This document shows, one piece after another, positions 26,993 through 36,034 of a stretch of DNA of 64,000 bases. The DNA comes from Bacteroidales bacterium. GTDB taxonomy: Bacteria > Bacteroidota > Bacteroidia > Bacteroidales > F082. Where the stretch lies: positions 1-64,000 of the forward strand of contig JAEEQP010000019.1 of NCBI GenBank assembly GCA_016285355.1. The letters run 5' to 3'. Numbering within the stretch: the stretch's first letter is position 1; each line of letters begins with the position of its first letter. The notes under the pieces are model-generated. The model was not told where the DNA came from. It made no database searches and worked only from the letters and a program-made list of their open reading frames with translations. The position numbers and the translations under genes were made by a program.

Positions 26993-28156
26993 TCAGTGTT
27001 TTCTCTCTGCCATGTCTTTCTTGTAAGTCTGAATGTGTTCAATGGAATAAGTGAAGAAAGGCAAAGGATCTCTCCAACTCCAAATATAATCGTTATTGTG
27101 CCTGAAATTGAACCATGAAGGTTTTGCCTTGAATCGATTAGGGGATTTCAAAAGCCAAAGAATGTCTGTATGGAAATACCGCAAAGCTATCTTTTCTGGA
27201 ATGGGCTTAACCATCGGCTTCAGTTCCTGGTCATACACGAGATCCAACATTGTCTTGACTGGTTGGGCACCCACAATAGTACATATCTTGATGCTGGCAG
27301 GAATCCTACCGTTGATTTCGATGACTTTGGGTGTCCAATCTCGTGGATCCATAATGAAACTGACATGGGCAAAGCCCACCCAATCCATAGCTTGGAGCAA
27401 TTTTTCTGCGTAAGCATTGATGTCGGGTCTGTTGATGGTACGGATATAACACCCAGGACCTCCGTCAATCGGGAAGGAGCGGCATGACTGTACAGTGACA
27501 TCGTAAATAACCTTGTGATTCTTATCCAACATCACCCGACTTCCATAGCGATAATCCGTTTGGGGAATGTATTCCTGTATCACATATTTCTCGACTTCGA
27601 TGACACCTTTTTCTATATAGTCAAGCAGCTCTTCCTTGCTGTTCACTTTCTTGAAACCTGCGGCACCACTTCCCTTTCGAGGTTTGCAAGCCAAGGGAAA
27701 CTTGACTTTCGCCAAGTATTCGTCCATAGTTTCATCATCCATCTTGGTACGAGGACAAGGTATACCGTTTTCTTGACAAATCCGCATGGTGGCTTCTTTG
27801 TCGTATGCCTTGAGAAAAGCTTGACGCGGTGCCACAATCACCTTTACATCGCCAGTTTTGCCCTCTTCCACCATCCGAGTAAGTATATCCGTAGATTTCT
27901 CCACCATAGGAAGAAACACATCATAATTCCCAGATTTCAGTTCGCGTTCAATAACCCTGGCAAGCAAATCCACATCATCCCTGATGCCGTGTTCGACAAT
28001 TCTCTTGTCGGGATACCTTGAACTGTATCCGACATCCAGTTTCCTATCGTTCAAAGTCGTGATGACACAACCTAAATCGTGCAATTCTTTCAGGATTGCC
28101 GGCACCTGTCTTCCGAAGCCGTCCAGGACCAGCACTCTTATTCCTTTATAATCCAT
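26993..28156 (-). CDS. ATP-grasp ligase
   Basis: A 387-aa ATP-grasp enzyme of the carbamoyl-phosphate-synthase-like/biotin-carboxylase-like group: an N-terminal Rossmann-like part (VLVLDGFGRQVPAILKEL), an ATP-binding core with ACKPRKGSGAAGFKKV and VIQEYIPQTDYR, and the metal-binding PKVIEINGRIPAS near 290. Such enzymes join a carboxylate to an amine, thiol or hydroxyl through an acyl phosphate. In this locus it could amidate an amino sugar with an organic acid made by the neighbouring enzymes; this is inference. It overlaps the MmgE/PrpD gene by 11 bp. Confidence 0.85.
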   Translation of the reverse strand: MDYKGIRVLVLDGFGRQVPAILKELHDLGCVITTLNDRKLDVGYSSRYPDKRIVEHGIRDDVDLLARVIERELKSGNYDVFLPMVEKSTDILTRMVEEGKTGDVKVIVAPRQAFLKAYDKEATMRICQENGIPCPRTKMDDETMDEYLAKVKFPLACKPRKGSGAAGFKKVNSKEELLDYIEKGVIEVEKYVIQEYIPQTDYRYGSRVMLDKNHKVIYDVTVQSCRSFPIDGGPGCYIRTINRPDINAYAEKLLQAMDWVGFAHVSFIMDPRDWTPKVIEINGRIPASIKICTIVGAQPVKTMLDLVYDQELKPMVKPIPEKIALRYFHTDILWLLKSPNRFKAKPSWFNFRHNNDYIWSWRDPLPFFTYSIEHIQTYKKDMAERKH

Positions 28157-29450
28157 ATTGTTGGTAATAATCGTTCTTATTACTGTCTTTTGTCAATAAT
28201 TTGTACTTTTCTTCCACCTCGGAGCGTGTCATGGGATTCTCTGGTTCCCCTTTCGGGTAATCCACCTCCCACGAATACTTATTGCCTCCGATGGTTGTAA
28301 TGCTTACAATAGCAGCCCTCTTTTGTGGTGACCACGATGTCAGTTCGTCATTCACTATGACTTCAACTCTTCGGCATAAGTCAAGAATGATGCTGTCGTG
28401 GATATTGGCAAGGTTAAAGTCGTCAATACCGGCTTGGTCTTTCACTAAAGCCAAAGCCACACTGAAAGGGGTACTTAGTTTTGCGGAGGCCACACCTTGA
28501 ATGCTCTTGTGGTCGTGTCCGCCTACCGCTAATTTGTATGTCTCCACACGCACTGATGCGATATCATTTACCATCAGACCATGTTCGCGTTTTATCCTTA
28601 ATGCCGCTTCGATGGCAGGATGGCAGTGACGGCAAGCGGCGTATGGTTTGCGATAGATGCGTTCTATCTCATAACGGTCTTCAGTAAAGTGGGTAAGCAC
28701 TTCGATGTTAGGATGCTCAGACATAACCGCCAACAAACCACGTTTGCCACCCATCGGGTCAGATGGTCCTAAATAGCCAGCCAAAGCCGCGTATGCTGCC
28801 GTGATGCCGCTGACCGCCGCATGAGCCAAGTTGTAGGGCTTCAGTTCGGAATCATCTTCCTGCATTTCCAATAATCCTGCAGCACCAGCAACTGCGGCGG
28901 AAAGCGCGTTTTTCATCTCTTGTCTAGTGAAAGGCAGTGCTGCAGCAATAGCCACAGCAGCACCAATGGTTCCGCATGTACCTGAAGTGTGATACCCCCG
29001 CATCTTATGCGATGGCTGCATGGCCATAGCTGATAACACGGCAGCCTCATAACCCACAACCGCGCCGCGAAGTACATCCTCCTTGGCAATACCTTCTAAT
29101 TCTGCCACAGGCAACAAAGCGGAGAAAATCGAAGCACCGAGGTGTATCATCCCAAGACGGTGTCCATCATCCAACTCTGTGGCATGGGCATTCATGGCGT
29201 TGAGGAACGCTGCGTTATGCAAGGTGGTCTTTGCCTCATGACCCATGACGGTACTGTTGCCTCTTTGTTTGGCAACAGAGGCCAGAAATTGCATGTTACG
29301 CTCTTCCATCATCCTGGCTCCAGCCGTGACACAGCCCACATAATCCATCGCACACAACTTGGCCTGCTCCATGATCCGTTCAGGCAATACACGTTGACGC
29401 ATCTCGAATAGATGGTCAACAAAACAATCAGTTATGTTTATAGTATTCAA
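28146..29450 (-). CDS. MmgE/PrpD family protein (2-methylcitrate dehydratase / cis-aconitate decarboxylase fold)
   Basis: A 434-aa protein with the two-domain MmgE/PrpD fold: an N-terminal helical domain (HATELDDGHRLGMIHLGASIFSALLP, with conserved D and H residues) and a C-terminal domain with YAACRHCHPAIEAALRI. Family members include 2-methylcitrate dehydratase, cis-aconitate decarboxylase and iminodisuccinate epimerase; sequence alone does not choose between them. It is immediately preceded by the D-2-hydroxyacid dehydrogenase (3 bp gap) and followed by the ATP-grasp gene (overlap), placing it in the organic-acid module of the polysaccharide operon. Confidence 0.87.
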   Translation of the reverse strand: MNTINITDCFVDHLFEMRQRVLPERIMEQAKLCAMDYVGCVTAGARMMEERNMQFLASVAKQRGNSTVMGHEAKTTLHNAAFLNAMNAHATELDDGHRLGMIHLGASIFSALLPVAELEGIAKEDVLRGAVVGYEAAVLSAMAMQPSHKMRGYHTSGTCGTIGAAVAIAAALPFTRQEMKNALSAAVAGAAGLLEMQEDDSELKPYNLAHAAVSGITAAYAALAGYLGPSDPMGGKRGLLAVMSEHPNIEVLTHFTEDRYEIERIYRKPYAACRHCHPAIEAALRIKREHGLMVNDIASVRVETYKLAVGGHDHKSIQGVASAKLSTPFSVALALVKDQAGIDDFNLANIHDSIILDLCRRVEVIVNDELTSWSPQKRAAIVSITTIGGNKYSWEVDYPKGEPENPMTRSEVEEKYKLLTKDSNKNDYYQQYGL

Positions 29451-29453
29451 GGG

Positions 29454-30425
29454 TTATAAGATTCTTTTAGAGGCAATCTCATCCAACCGTCCTGCCTCAA
29501 ATGCTTCAATATTTTGCATGGCTCCAAACATCATGCTTTCAAAAGCCTCGTAACTCAATCCACCAATATGGGGTGTCAGTATCACATTGTCAAGTTCCGC
29601 CAGACGATAACCATCCTTGATGGGCTCCTCGTAATGTGTGTCTAAAGCGGCACCTGCAAGGTGGCCTGACTGCAAAGCTTCATACAAGTCGTCAGGATTG
29701 ATGAGTTTGCCACGGGCTGTGTTTATTACAATCGCACCTTGTTTCATCAAGGTCAGAGTCCGCTTGTTGAGCATTTCAGTGTTTTCCTTGGTCAAGGGGC
29801 AGTGGAAGCTGAGAATGTCGCATTGGGGTAGCAGTGCCTCAAAACTGTCGCAGTAGGTCAAGCCCAAGTTGTTTTCCATATCTTCCTCTTGGCGGAACAC
29901 ATCAGTATATAGCACTTTTGCGCCAAACGGCTGCAACATGGCTGCCACCAAATGCCCGATGTTTCCCATGCCAACTAAACCAACCGTCTTTCCGAACAGC
30001 TCATGGGTAGTTACGCCTTGTTGTTGCTTCTTCCATACGCCACTATGGGTTTGGGCATTGATTTGGGGCAGTCGTTTCAGCAGAGCCAATATCAGGGTAA
30101 GCGTATGCTCAGCCACACTTCGGGCATTCACTCCCGCATTCACATAGACATGAATCCCGCGCTTCCTGATTTCTTCCACGTCAAGCATCTCCGTCCCCAC
30201 ACCCGTGCGTTGAATCATCTTCAGTTCTGGTGCGTTGTCTAAAACCGCTTTATCTATAGGCAAACGACCGCTTACGAGGAAATAATCGGCATTAACAGCT
30301 TCCTTTATGAGCTCCTCATGGGTTGCAACGTCGAGGGTTTTTACGGTAAAGCCGTTTGGGCAGGCATTTTGTAAGATTTCCAAGGGAAGCCCAACATATC
30401 TTGCTGTATGTAAAACTTTTGGCAT
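29454..30425 (-). CDS. D-2-hydroxyacid dehydrogenase (phosphoglycerate dehydrogenase-like)
   Basis: A 323-aa NAD-dependent dehydrogenase. The Rossmann motif is VGLVGMGNIGHLVAAML; substrate and catalytic positions are NAGVNARSVAEHTL, NTARGKL (catalytic Arg) and LTPHIGGLSYEA (catalytic His). It lacks the ACT domain of biosynthetic SerA. Predicted to interconvert a 2-oxoacid and a D-2-hydroxyacid. It lies between the fumarase alpha and MmgE/PrpD genes with 3-bp gaps, so its substrate is probably produced by those enzymes. Confidence 0.88.
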   Translation of the reverse strand: MPKVLHTARYVGLPLEILQNACPNGFTVKTLDVATHEELIKEAVNADYFLVSGRLPIDKAVLDNAPELKMIQRTGVGTEMLDVEEIRKRGIHVYVNAGVNARSVAEHTLTLILALLKRLPQINAQTHSGVWKKQQQGVTTHELFGKTVGLVGMGNIGHLVAAMLQPFGAKVLYTDVFRQEEDMENNLGLTYCDSFEALLPQCDILSFHCPLTKENTEMLNKRTLTLMKQGAIVINTARGKLINPDDLYEALQSGHLAGAALDTHYEEPIKDGYRLAELDNVILTPHIGGLSYEAFESMMFGAMQNIEAFEAGRLDEIASKRIL

Positions 30426-30428
30426 AAT

Positions 30429-31271
30429 CTATAGCTCCACTGATGCTCTACGTGGCTCAAAACAGCAGCAAGGTCTCAAAGCAACAATGCGAACACCGCT
30501 AGCGCGTTGCGGGCCTATCTTTGCAAAAGTGGCCAACGCACTGTGCTTGCCACCAAGGCCAAGAGGACCGATATGGGCTTCATTTACCTTATTGGTGATG
30601 CGCTTCTCGAAATCGCTCTGCTCGTTGAAATTACCATAAGCCATGGCTTCCATCATCATTGAGGTAGCCTCAAACTGACTTCGTCCGATGCCCACAGCCA
30701 ATACACAGGGAGAGCATCCCAACTGGCTGACGGCAGGAACGGCTCGATTAACGATTTCATCAATCACCACATCCACGCTGTGCTTATGGAACACACGCTG
30801 CGTGATGCCTCGTATAGCGGGGCCGCCTCCAAGCATCAACACCGTGAGGCGAAGCACGTCTTCTTTCACCGGTTTGATGAGGATGGGTGAGGGGACCAAT
30901 GCCCCACTGTCTTCGTCCAAGCCATCGCTCTGGTCGATGCGGGCAAAGTCGTCGCCTTTGATGGCCATAGGCCGTCCCGGCAGTTGCCGCAAACCGAGTG
31001 CGACACCTTCCTTTATCTGTTCCAGCAGTTCACCCGTAACATTACGGTTTGGCCCGACCTCAATGAACAGGTGGGGGATGCCAGTGTCATCACACAAAGG
31101 ACTTCTTCTTTGCTCGGCAACAAGCGCATTGTCAAGCACCTGCCGCATTACCCAGCAGGCGTTACTGTTATCTTCGTCTGCAATGGCCTTGCGATAGGCC
31201 TCCTTTTGGTCTTCACGGAATGTGGAACCCGCTCGAACGAGGCATTCGGCTACTTTATCAAATATTGTCAT
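30429..31271 (-). CDS. Class I fumarase / L(+)-tartrate dehydratase alpha subunit
   Basis: A 280-aa iron-sulfur hydro-lyase subunit of the FumA-N/TtdA family. Candidate cluster cysteines are C60 (PLCDDTGIPH), C186 or C189 (GCSPCVLAVGIGRSQ) and the C268-C270 group near the end (ALRPCCCFEPRRA). The beta subunit gene is at 33325-33834, separated from this gene by an OLD-type nuclease insertion. Catalyses reversible hydration of fumarate or a related dicarboxylate (tartrate, mesaconate). First intact gene after the insertion; how it is transcribed past the broken gene is unclear. Confidence 0.88.
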   Translation of the reverse strand: MTIFDKVAECLVRAGSTFREDQKEAYRKAIADEDNSNACWVMRQVLDNALVAEQRRSPLCDDTGIPHLFIEVGPNRNVTGELLEQIKEGVALGLRQLPGRPMAIKGDDFARIDQSDGLDEDSGALVPSPILIKPVKEDVLRLTVLMLGGGPAIRGITQRVFHKHSVDVVIDEIVNRAVPAVSQLGCSPCVLAVGIGRSQFEATSMMMEAMAYGNFNEQSDFEKRITNKVNEAHIGPLGLGGKHSALATFAKIGPQRASGVRIVALRPCCCFEPRRASVEL

Positions 31272-31284
31272 GTTTTCTTTACGT

Positions 31285-31328
31285 TGGCTTTTGGCTAATG
31301 GTTAATGGCTAACAGCTAATTGCTAATA
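31285..31328. repeat. TTAGC/GCTAA-rich short tandem repeat
   Basis: Spacer between the OLD gene and the fumarase alpha gene with four to five degenerate GGCTAAT/AGCTAAT units (GGCTAATG, GGTTAATGG, GGCTAACAGCTAATT, GCTAATAA). The upstream spacer (33288-33324) also has short repeats (GAACCTTTGAACTATTTGAACC). Both spacers of the inserted gene are thus low-complexity, unlike the 3-10 bp joints elsewhere in the operon. Confidence 0.6.
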
Positions 31329-31330
31329 AA

Positions 31331-33287
31331 CTAACTCTCCAAAAATCTCACCATGTCATTCCACTGTGGGTACATTGTGGCCATCGTACTGTGTTGAGCC
31401 AAGGTGTAAGCCACGCTTTCATCCACAGTCATCACAATTTTAAGTGCTTCCAGCGCACGGTTTACAACCTCAACCAGATCATCTTTATTAGACAATTGAG
31501 CGGCGGGATGTGCCGCATAGAATGACTGCAATTCCCTTTCCAGTTTGATATCACTAACAATTACTTTTCTGCCAAATACCTTGTCAAACTTCTCCAAGTA
31601 TTGACCTTTGTATTGTTTTACCGCAGCATCGGCCACACAATCAGCATTGAACCTTGACCTAATGATAGATTCTTGAACCGTCATGGATGCCTGAAGTGCA
31701 GCCTCAACCTCCTCCAATGGCCTCTGTCCCATCTCTTCATAGCTATCCGAAAGAAGTATCGCCATAAGATGAAGGTCTGTTAAAAAAACCGATTCCTGGG
31801 TATATTCCCTATGTGAATAATTGGGCAGAAGTTTTTTATGCAACAAATCATCCTGCAACAATGCAAGGTGGGTATCGGTCAAACGGTCACGGTCAAAAAC
31901 CAATATGGATTTTTCCCATAGTGTCTTGGTGTTTTTAATATCGCTGAAGAAAGCTTTATACATATCCACTTTATCCAGCACCTTGCTAATACCACCCATC
32001 ACCCAGAACATCAACTTTACTTTTCTGTTGGCGATATTATTTATAGAACAGGCGATGCAGTAGGCGGGCATCATCGTCACCTTCCACAAAGACAATCTTG
32101 TCTGCTTCGATGGCTGATATGAAATCCAATCCTATGGAGGTGCTATTGATGCTACGGATAATAGGTGTGGCCAGAGCAGGGTACGGCCCGGTAAAGTGAG
32201 GGCTGTTCAGCTTGGGTAGTTCCTTTTTGTAAAGGCATTGCACCTTCCCTCGACCTGTTCCATCCACATGAAACAGACTTGTGAGTTGTGCCGAACGTAT
32301 GAGCGTCTCATTGTGAGTAGTAATGACAACTTGATTGTTTGCTCCAGCCCTGTTCAGTGTTTGTGTCAGACGTTCCTGAATATCGCGGTGAATATGGCTG
32401 TCTGGTTCATCCAACAGCACCAAGTTCAAGTCGCGACGTTCGTCAGTTTGATGGTAAAGGTCGAGCAGAATCTCAATTACTTGCAATGTACCACTACCCA
32501 GCAAAGCCAAGTCTTTCTCCACCGTTTCCCTACCAATACTGTATGTAATCACCACTCGTTTGTCCTTATTGATGTCACTCTGACTCCTTAACACGATACG
32601 CGCTGCTGAAGAAGTGCCGTAAAGAACGAACGACAGGTCGTCCTGAAACTGCCTGAAAACTGGGGAATGATAGAGTTTGTAGATGCGATTACGTATGTAT
32701 TGGTATGAATGCCGCTGACGGATGGCGTCGGCCAACACTGGCTCTGTGACAAACTCTTCTCGTTGTTCGATACTGGCAACGGGCGAGGCAAAATATGACG
32801 TGACACCGCCATTGTTCAAATGGGCAAAGATGTCATTGAACAGATGATAGTCGAAATTCTTCTCATCGACAAGCGAAATAACATAACGGGTATTTGAGGA
32901 ATTGCCGATAGTGAAGCCTATGGTTTGCGTCAGATCCTTCTCCTCGTTCACCACAGTAGCCTCAACCATCACCGTCTGCTTAACATTCCGATCACGGAAA
33001 ATATCTTCAAAGTCCGGGCACCGTACACTGTTTATCTCATCGAAGTTGAAATACTTGTTGTTAGTTGGGCCAAGGATATAATCTCCCTTATGATATTTAT
33101 CCGTCACAGAACGATGGGCAACATTCAGCAACTTTTCAAAACATTCCACCCACAGCGACAACGCTTCCAATATGGTGGTCTTTCCGCTGTTGTTTACGCC
33201 AGTCAAAATGCTGAATTGTTTGTCCAGATGCACTTCCAAGTCCTTTATTGACTTAAAGTCTTTTATTCTCAATACCTTAATATACAT
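31331..33287 (-). pseudogene. OLD-family ATPase-TOPRIM nuclease, broken by a one-base frameshift
   Basis: Read from 33287, 416 codons encode an AAA/SMC-like ATPase: FKSIKDLEV, Walker A GVNNSGKTT (about 31-39), a signature region and Walker B LNLVLLDEPDSHIH, then the first TOPRIM strand KIVFVEGDDDARLL. A TAA stop follows at 32037-32039. The rest of the TOPRIM domain (WVMGGISKV, then ILVFDRDRL with the Asp pair) continues in another frame to 31331. Removing one A from the AAA codon (32040-32042) joins them into about 650 aa, the usual OLD size. OLD proteins are anti-phage or DNA-processing nucleases. The gene sits between the fumarase beta and alpha genes. A sequencing error cannot be excluded. 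Confidence 0.8.
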
Positions 33288-33324
33288 AACTTGAAACTAT
33301 TGAACCTTTGAACTATTTGAACCT

Positions 33325-33834
33325 TCAATCGTAAATTGATTCTCCTTTCGCAGCAGCTATGATGGCTTGATATTTCACGACTTTAAGCCTATTGAACGCT
33401 TCCATTCCCAATTCGGGGAAAGCCACAATTTCTTGTTCCACAGTCTGGCTACCCAACAAGGCTGTCACAGGTGGAATGATGGCAAAGACCGCATTGTTTC
33501 TTGCCAAAGCTGCAACGGTTTCCTTTGAGATGGCACCTTTGCCAAGATGCATTTTCACACCATGTCGCGACAATGGGTCAAAAGTGCATTCAATCTCTAC
33601 CTTGTTGCTTGAAGTGGGACCTACACCGGCTGGACTTACTGCCGTATGGAAGATGACCGAGCCTTGCAGGTCAATGCCCATATCTTTCAAAATCCCTTCT
33701 TCGGCAGCTTTTACTATCTTGGGAAGTACGGCATCGCGGCCAGTGTATATATTGCCTGTGATGGTCACCACATCGCCGACTTTCAGTTGGCTAACGGCTT
33801 CCTCACTTAATGGGGTCGTAAGTTCAATAACCAT
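33325..33834 (-). CDS. Class I fumarase / L(+)-tartrate dehydratase beta subunit
   Basis: A 169-aa protein of the Fumerase_C/TtdB family: VTITGNIYTGRDAVLPKI, the swivelling-domain motif AGVGPTSSNKVE and MHLGKGAISKETV with the conserved GKG. It completes the hydro-lyase with the alpha subunit at 30429-31271. In most genomes alpha and beta are adjacent or fused; here about 2 kb of OLD gene separates them and beta is transcribed first. It lies 3 bp after the membrane acyltransferase gene. Confidence 0.87.
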   Translation of the reverse strand: MVIELTTPLSEEAVSQLKVGDVVTITGNIYTGRDAVLPKIVKAAEEGILKDMGIDLQGSVIFHTAVSPAGVGPTSSNKVEIECTFDPLSRHGVKMHLGKGAISKETVAALARNNAVFAIIPPVTALLGSQTVEQEIVAFPELGMEAFNRLKVVKYQAIIAAAKGESIYD

Positions 33835-33837
33835 ACT

Positions 33838-34881
33838 TTAAACTTTTATAATGTCTTTCTGAGCTGTGATATGCGGCATAAACCGCCTCATGAGCGGAAT
33901 AAGTGCAAGATAAGACAAAAGAATCATTGAAAGATTCACCCACATCGCCATCTTCCCCACAATCCCGACACTTTGAAGCAAGAGGTCGTACACTGACATC
34001 AAAATGATGTGTGTCACTAGTATCATAATGGAATAACGACCATACATCGACACTACAGGAATACGTTTCACTTTCTTTGAGAACAGGATAATCGCCATAG
34101 TGCCAAGGAAGCCGCAAGGGTATGCGATTATGGCGGATTCAACATGGAATTTGTTAAACTTTAAAGAATATCCTTCACCTGTAATGATAGCTATAAAGCC
34201 AACGACAACAATCAGTATGGCTGAAATCAACAGCAAATAACGGTCGTACTTTTCTTGTTCCAATATTCTCGTGCTTTTCACCATGTATCCAAAGCAGAAG
34301 AAAGGCACAGAGGTGAATGCCGAATCAATGTATGCCGGCAGGTTAATACCCAAACACCAAAAAAGGAGGCCTATACCACCGCTCAGCATTGACAAAATGA
34401 GAACCGACAGCAGGCTATTTTTTCTGTTCTTTGAAAGCAGAAACACCACATAAAAGAGCAGATTCACCCAAAACAGACATAGCAGAAACCAAACGGGAGA
34501 ATTGGGGAAGTCTTCTTTGACCCAAAACGCAGTTATCATATTCGTGAATACATAGTCGCACTTTTCGGAAAGCGATAAACCAAATATTTTATACACAAAG
34601 AAATAAAACCCTACGGAGAACAGATACCAGAAAGCGAAAGGAATAAGGAGCTTGTTGGTCTTCCGCTTCAGAAAATCAAAGAAGCCGCTATAGGACTTGA
34701 AGAAGAAACCTGAAAGGAAGAAATACAGTGGCATCCTTATCAGTTTAAAAAACTTGTTCACAAGAAGGGTTATGTCGTAGTATTTTGCCACATGAAACAG
34801 CACCACCATAATGATGCAGATGCCTTTGGCAAGGTCGATATATTCAATCCTGTTTTTATTATTCAGAACTTCTGTTGTCAT
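33838..34881 (-). CDS. Acyltransferase family 3 membrane protein (OafA/NodX-like)
   Basis: A 347-aa polytopic acyltransferase. The start region NRIEYIDLAKGICIIMVVLFHV carries the family's catalytic-site H after the first helix, and RMPLYFFLSGFFFKS is the usual second motif; about ten membrane helices follow. Such proteins O-acylate sugars of surface polysaccharides. The ATG at 34881 is used; the longer frame to 34935 overlaps the upstream lyase gene. Lies 10 bp after that gene. Confidence 0.88.
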   Translation of the reverse strand: MTTEVLNNKNRIEYIDLAKGICIIMVVLFHVAKYYDITLLVNKFFKLIRMPLYFFLSGFFFKSYSGFFDFLKRKTNKLLIPFAFWYLFSVGFYFFVYKIFGLSLSEKCDYVFTNMITAFWVKEDFPNSPVWFLLCLFWVNLLFYVVFLLSKNRKNSLLSVLILSMLSGGIGLLFWCLGINLPAYIDSAFTSVPFFCFGYMVKSTRILEQEKYDRYLLLISAILIVVVGFIAIITGEGYSLKFNKFHVESAIIAYPCGFLGTMAIILFSKKVKRIPVVSMYGRYSIMILVTHIILMSVYDLLLQSVGIVGKMAMWVNLSMILLSYLALIPLMRRFMPHITAQKDIIKV

Positions 34882-34891
34882 AACAGTTTCT

Positions 34892-36031
34892 TTACAATAC
34901 GCCAAATAGATTGATATATTCCGCCTCGTTCTCAATCACCCCGTATGCCTCTGCACGCATCATGATGCGCTCAGCCCATGCCTTGTGGGGACCAATCTCA
35001 TTCATGCCTTTGGTGCCTTTCACCACTCCACCCGAAGTATGCATTATCTGATAAGCATCATCATACTCGTCTTTGGTAACAGCCAACATACCGTTGATAT
35101 AATTCAAATGTGAAGGATGGATGCAGGTCTTTCCCATGAAGCCGTTGGCCTGGTCAAGCATCAACTCACGCATCAATCCGTCAACGGCATCATTCACGAT
35201 GGCTTTCCGCTTCAAGATGGTCTGCTGAAGGTCTATCGCAGGAAGCTCTTTCATGTCTTTCATCGACTTGTTGACCTTGAAATACTCCCATACTGGCCCC
35301 GAAACCGTATAGTTGTTATTGCGGGTGAAGACATTCAGGATATCCATCAAACAATTGCTCACGGTTAAGATGTCATAAATAGTATAGTTGATGCCACGAC
35401 GCACACCAAAGCAAGAGGAAAAATCGGTTCCACCCACTCGGATATTGAGCACCAATTCTTTATTCTGGTCCAAAACACGCTTGATGGCAATCAACTCATC
35501 AAGCCTCGATTCTTTATAAGCCACCCTGGCATCCTCAATGATGGGCATACCATAAACAACCTCGCCAAACCGGTGATTGAGGTCTACGAGGTGGTCCATA
35601 TAAGCTGCCGCATTGAGGCTGTTGAACTTGGGGAAATTGAATCCCGTGATGTATTTGATATGTTCGGGTTTGAGCAGTGTGGCAAAATGCTTGAATTGCT
35701 CCACATTGCGGACTCGGAAGAAAATCAGCGGTATGTCTTCGTATCTCAAAATGCCTGCCTCGACTTCCTGCTTCAGGGTCTCCAGGACATGGATGCAGTT
35801 CTGTTCTGCTGTTGGGACATCCTCCTCCTTGCAGGCATCCTCAAAGCACATCACCATAGAAGTCAATCCAGGATACCTCTTTTCAACAATTGCCTTGGCA
35901 AAATCTTTGGTGCCAGGCATATACATGGTGGCTCCTAAACAATATTGCAGCAAGCCACGGTCGGTGTACTTATTGAAATCCACAGGATCTTTCACGAACC
36001 TGTAAGTCGGGTTGTATTGATGGTGTTTCAT
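34892..36031 (-). CDS. HpcH/HpaI-type aldolase/citrate lyase-like protein (C-C bond lyase)
   Basis: A 379-aa TIM-barrel protein of the longer CitE-related group (C-C_Bond_Lyase type): MCFEDACKEEDVP (metal/acid site), VLNIRVGGTDFSSCFGVRRG, and a CitE-like terminus FMGKTCIHPSHLNYINGML. Such enzymes cleave or form C-C bonds in hydroxy-acids or their CoA esters. It is about 80 aa longer than the second lyase of the locus (46600-47493) and not a close copy. It lies 3 bp after the TIM-barrel gene at 36035-36931, suggesting joint action. Confidence 0.78.
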   Translation of the reverse strand: MKHHQYNPTYRFVKDPVDFNKYTDRGLLQYCLGATMYMPGTKDFAKAIVEKRYPGLTSMVMCFEDACKEEDVPTAEQNCIHVLETLKQEVEAGILRYEDIPLIFFRVRNVEQFKHFATLLKPEHIKYITGFNFPKFNSLNAAAYMDHLVDLNHRFGEVVYGMPIIEDARVAYKESRLDELIAIKRVLDQNKELVLNIRVGGTDFSSCFGVRRGINYTIYDILTVSNCLMDILNVFTRNNNYTVSGPVWEYFKVNKSMKDMKELPAIDLQQTILKRKAIVNDAVDGLMRELMLDQANGFMGKTCIHPSHLNYINGMLAVTKDEYDDAYQIMHTSGGVVKGTKGMNEIGPHKAWAERIMMRAEAYGVIENEAEYINLFGVL

Positions 36032-36034
36032 ACC

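Noticed and set aside
28146..29450. Naming the MmgE/PrpD protein as cis-aconitate decarboxylase or 2-methylcitrate dehydratase
   Set aside because: Active-site differences between family members cannot be resolved without alignment, and no citrate-cycle partner genes are adjacent.
32030..32050. Programmed +1 frameshifting in the OLD gene
   Set aside because: There is no known slippery or stimulatory arrangement (no CUU-UGA-like site or downstream pseudoknot seen); mutation or sequencing error is simpler.
31331..32095. The downstream half of the OLD region as an independent 254-aa gene
   Set aside because: Its first residues before the TOPRIM remainder overlap the upstream frame and make no sense as a protein start; the TOPRIM motif is divided between the frames, so a frameshifted single gene fits better.
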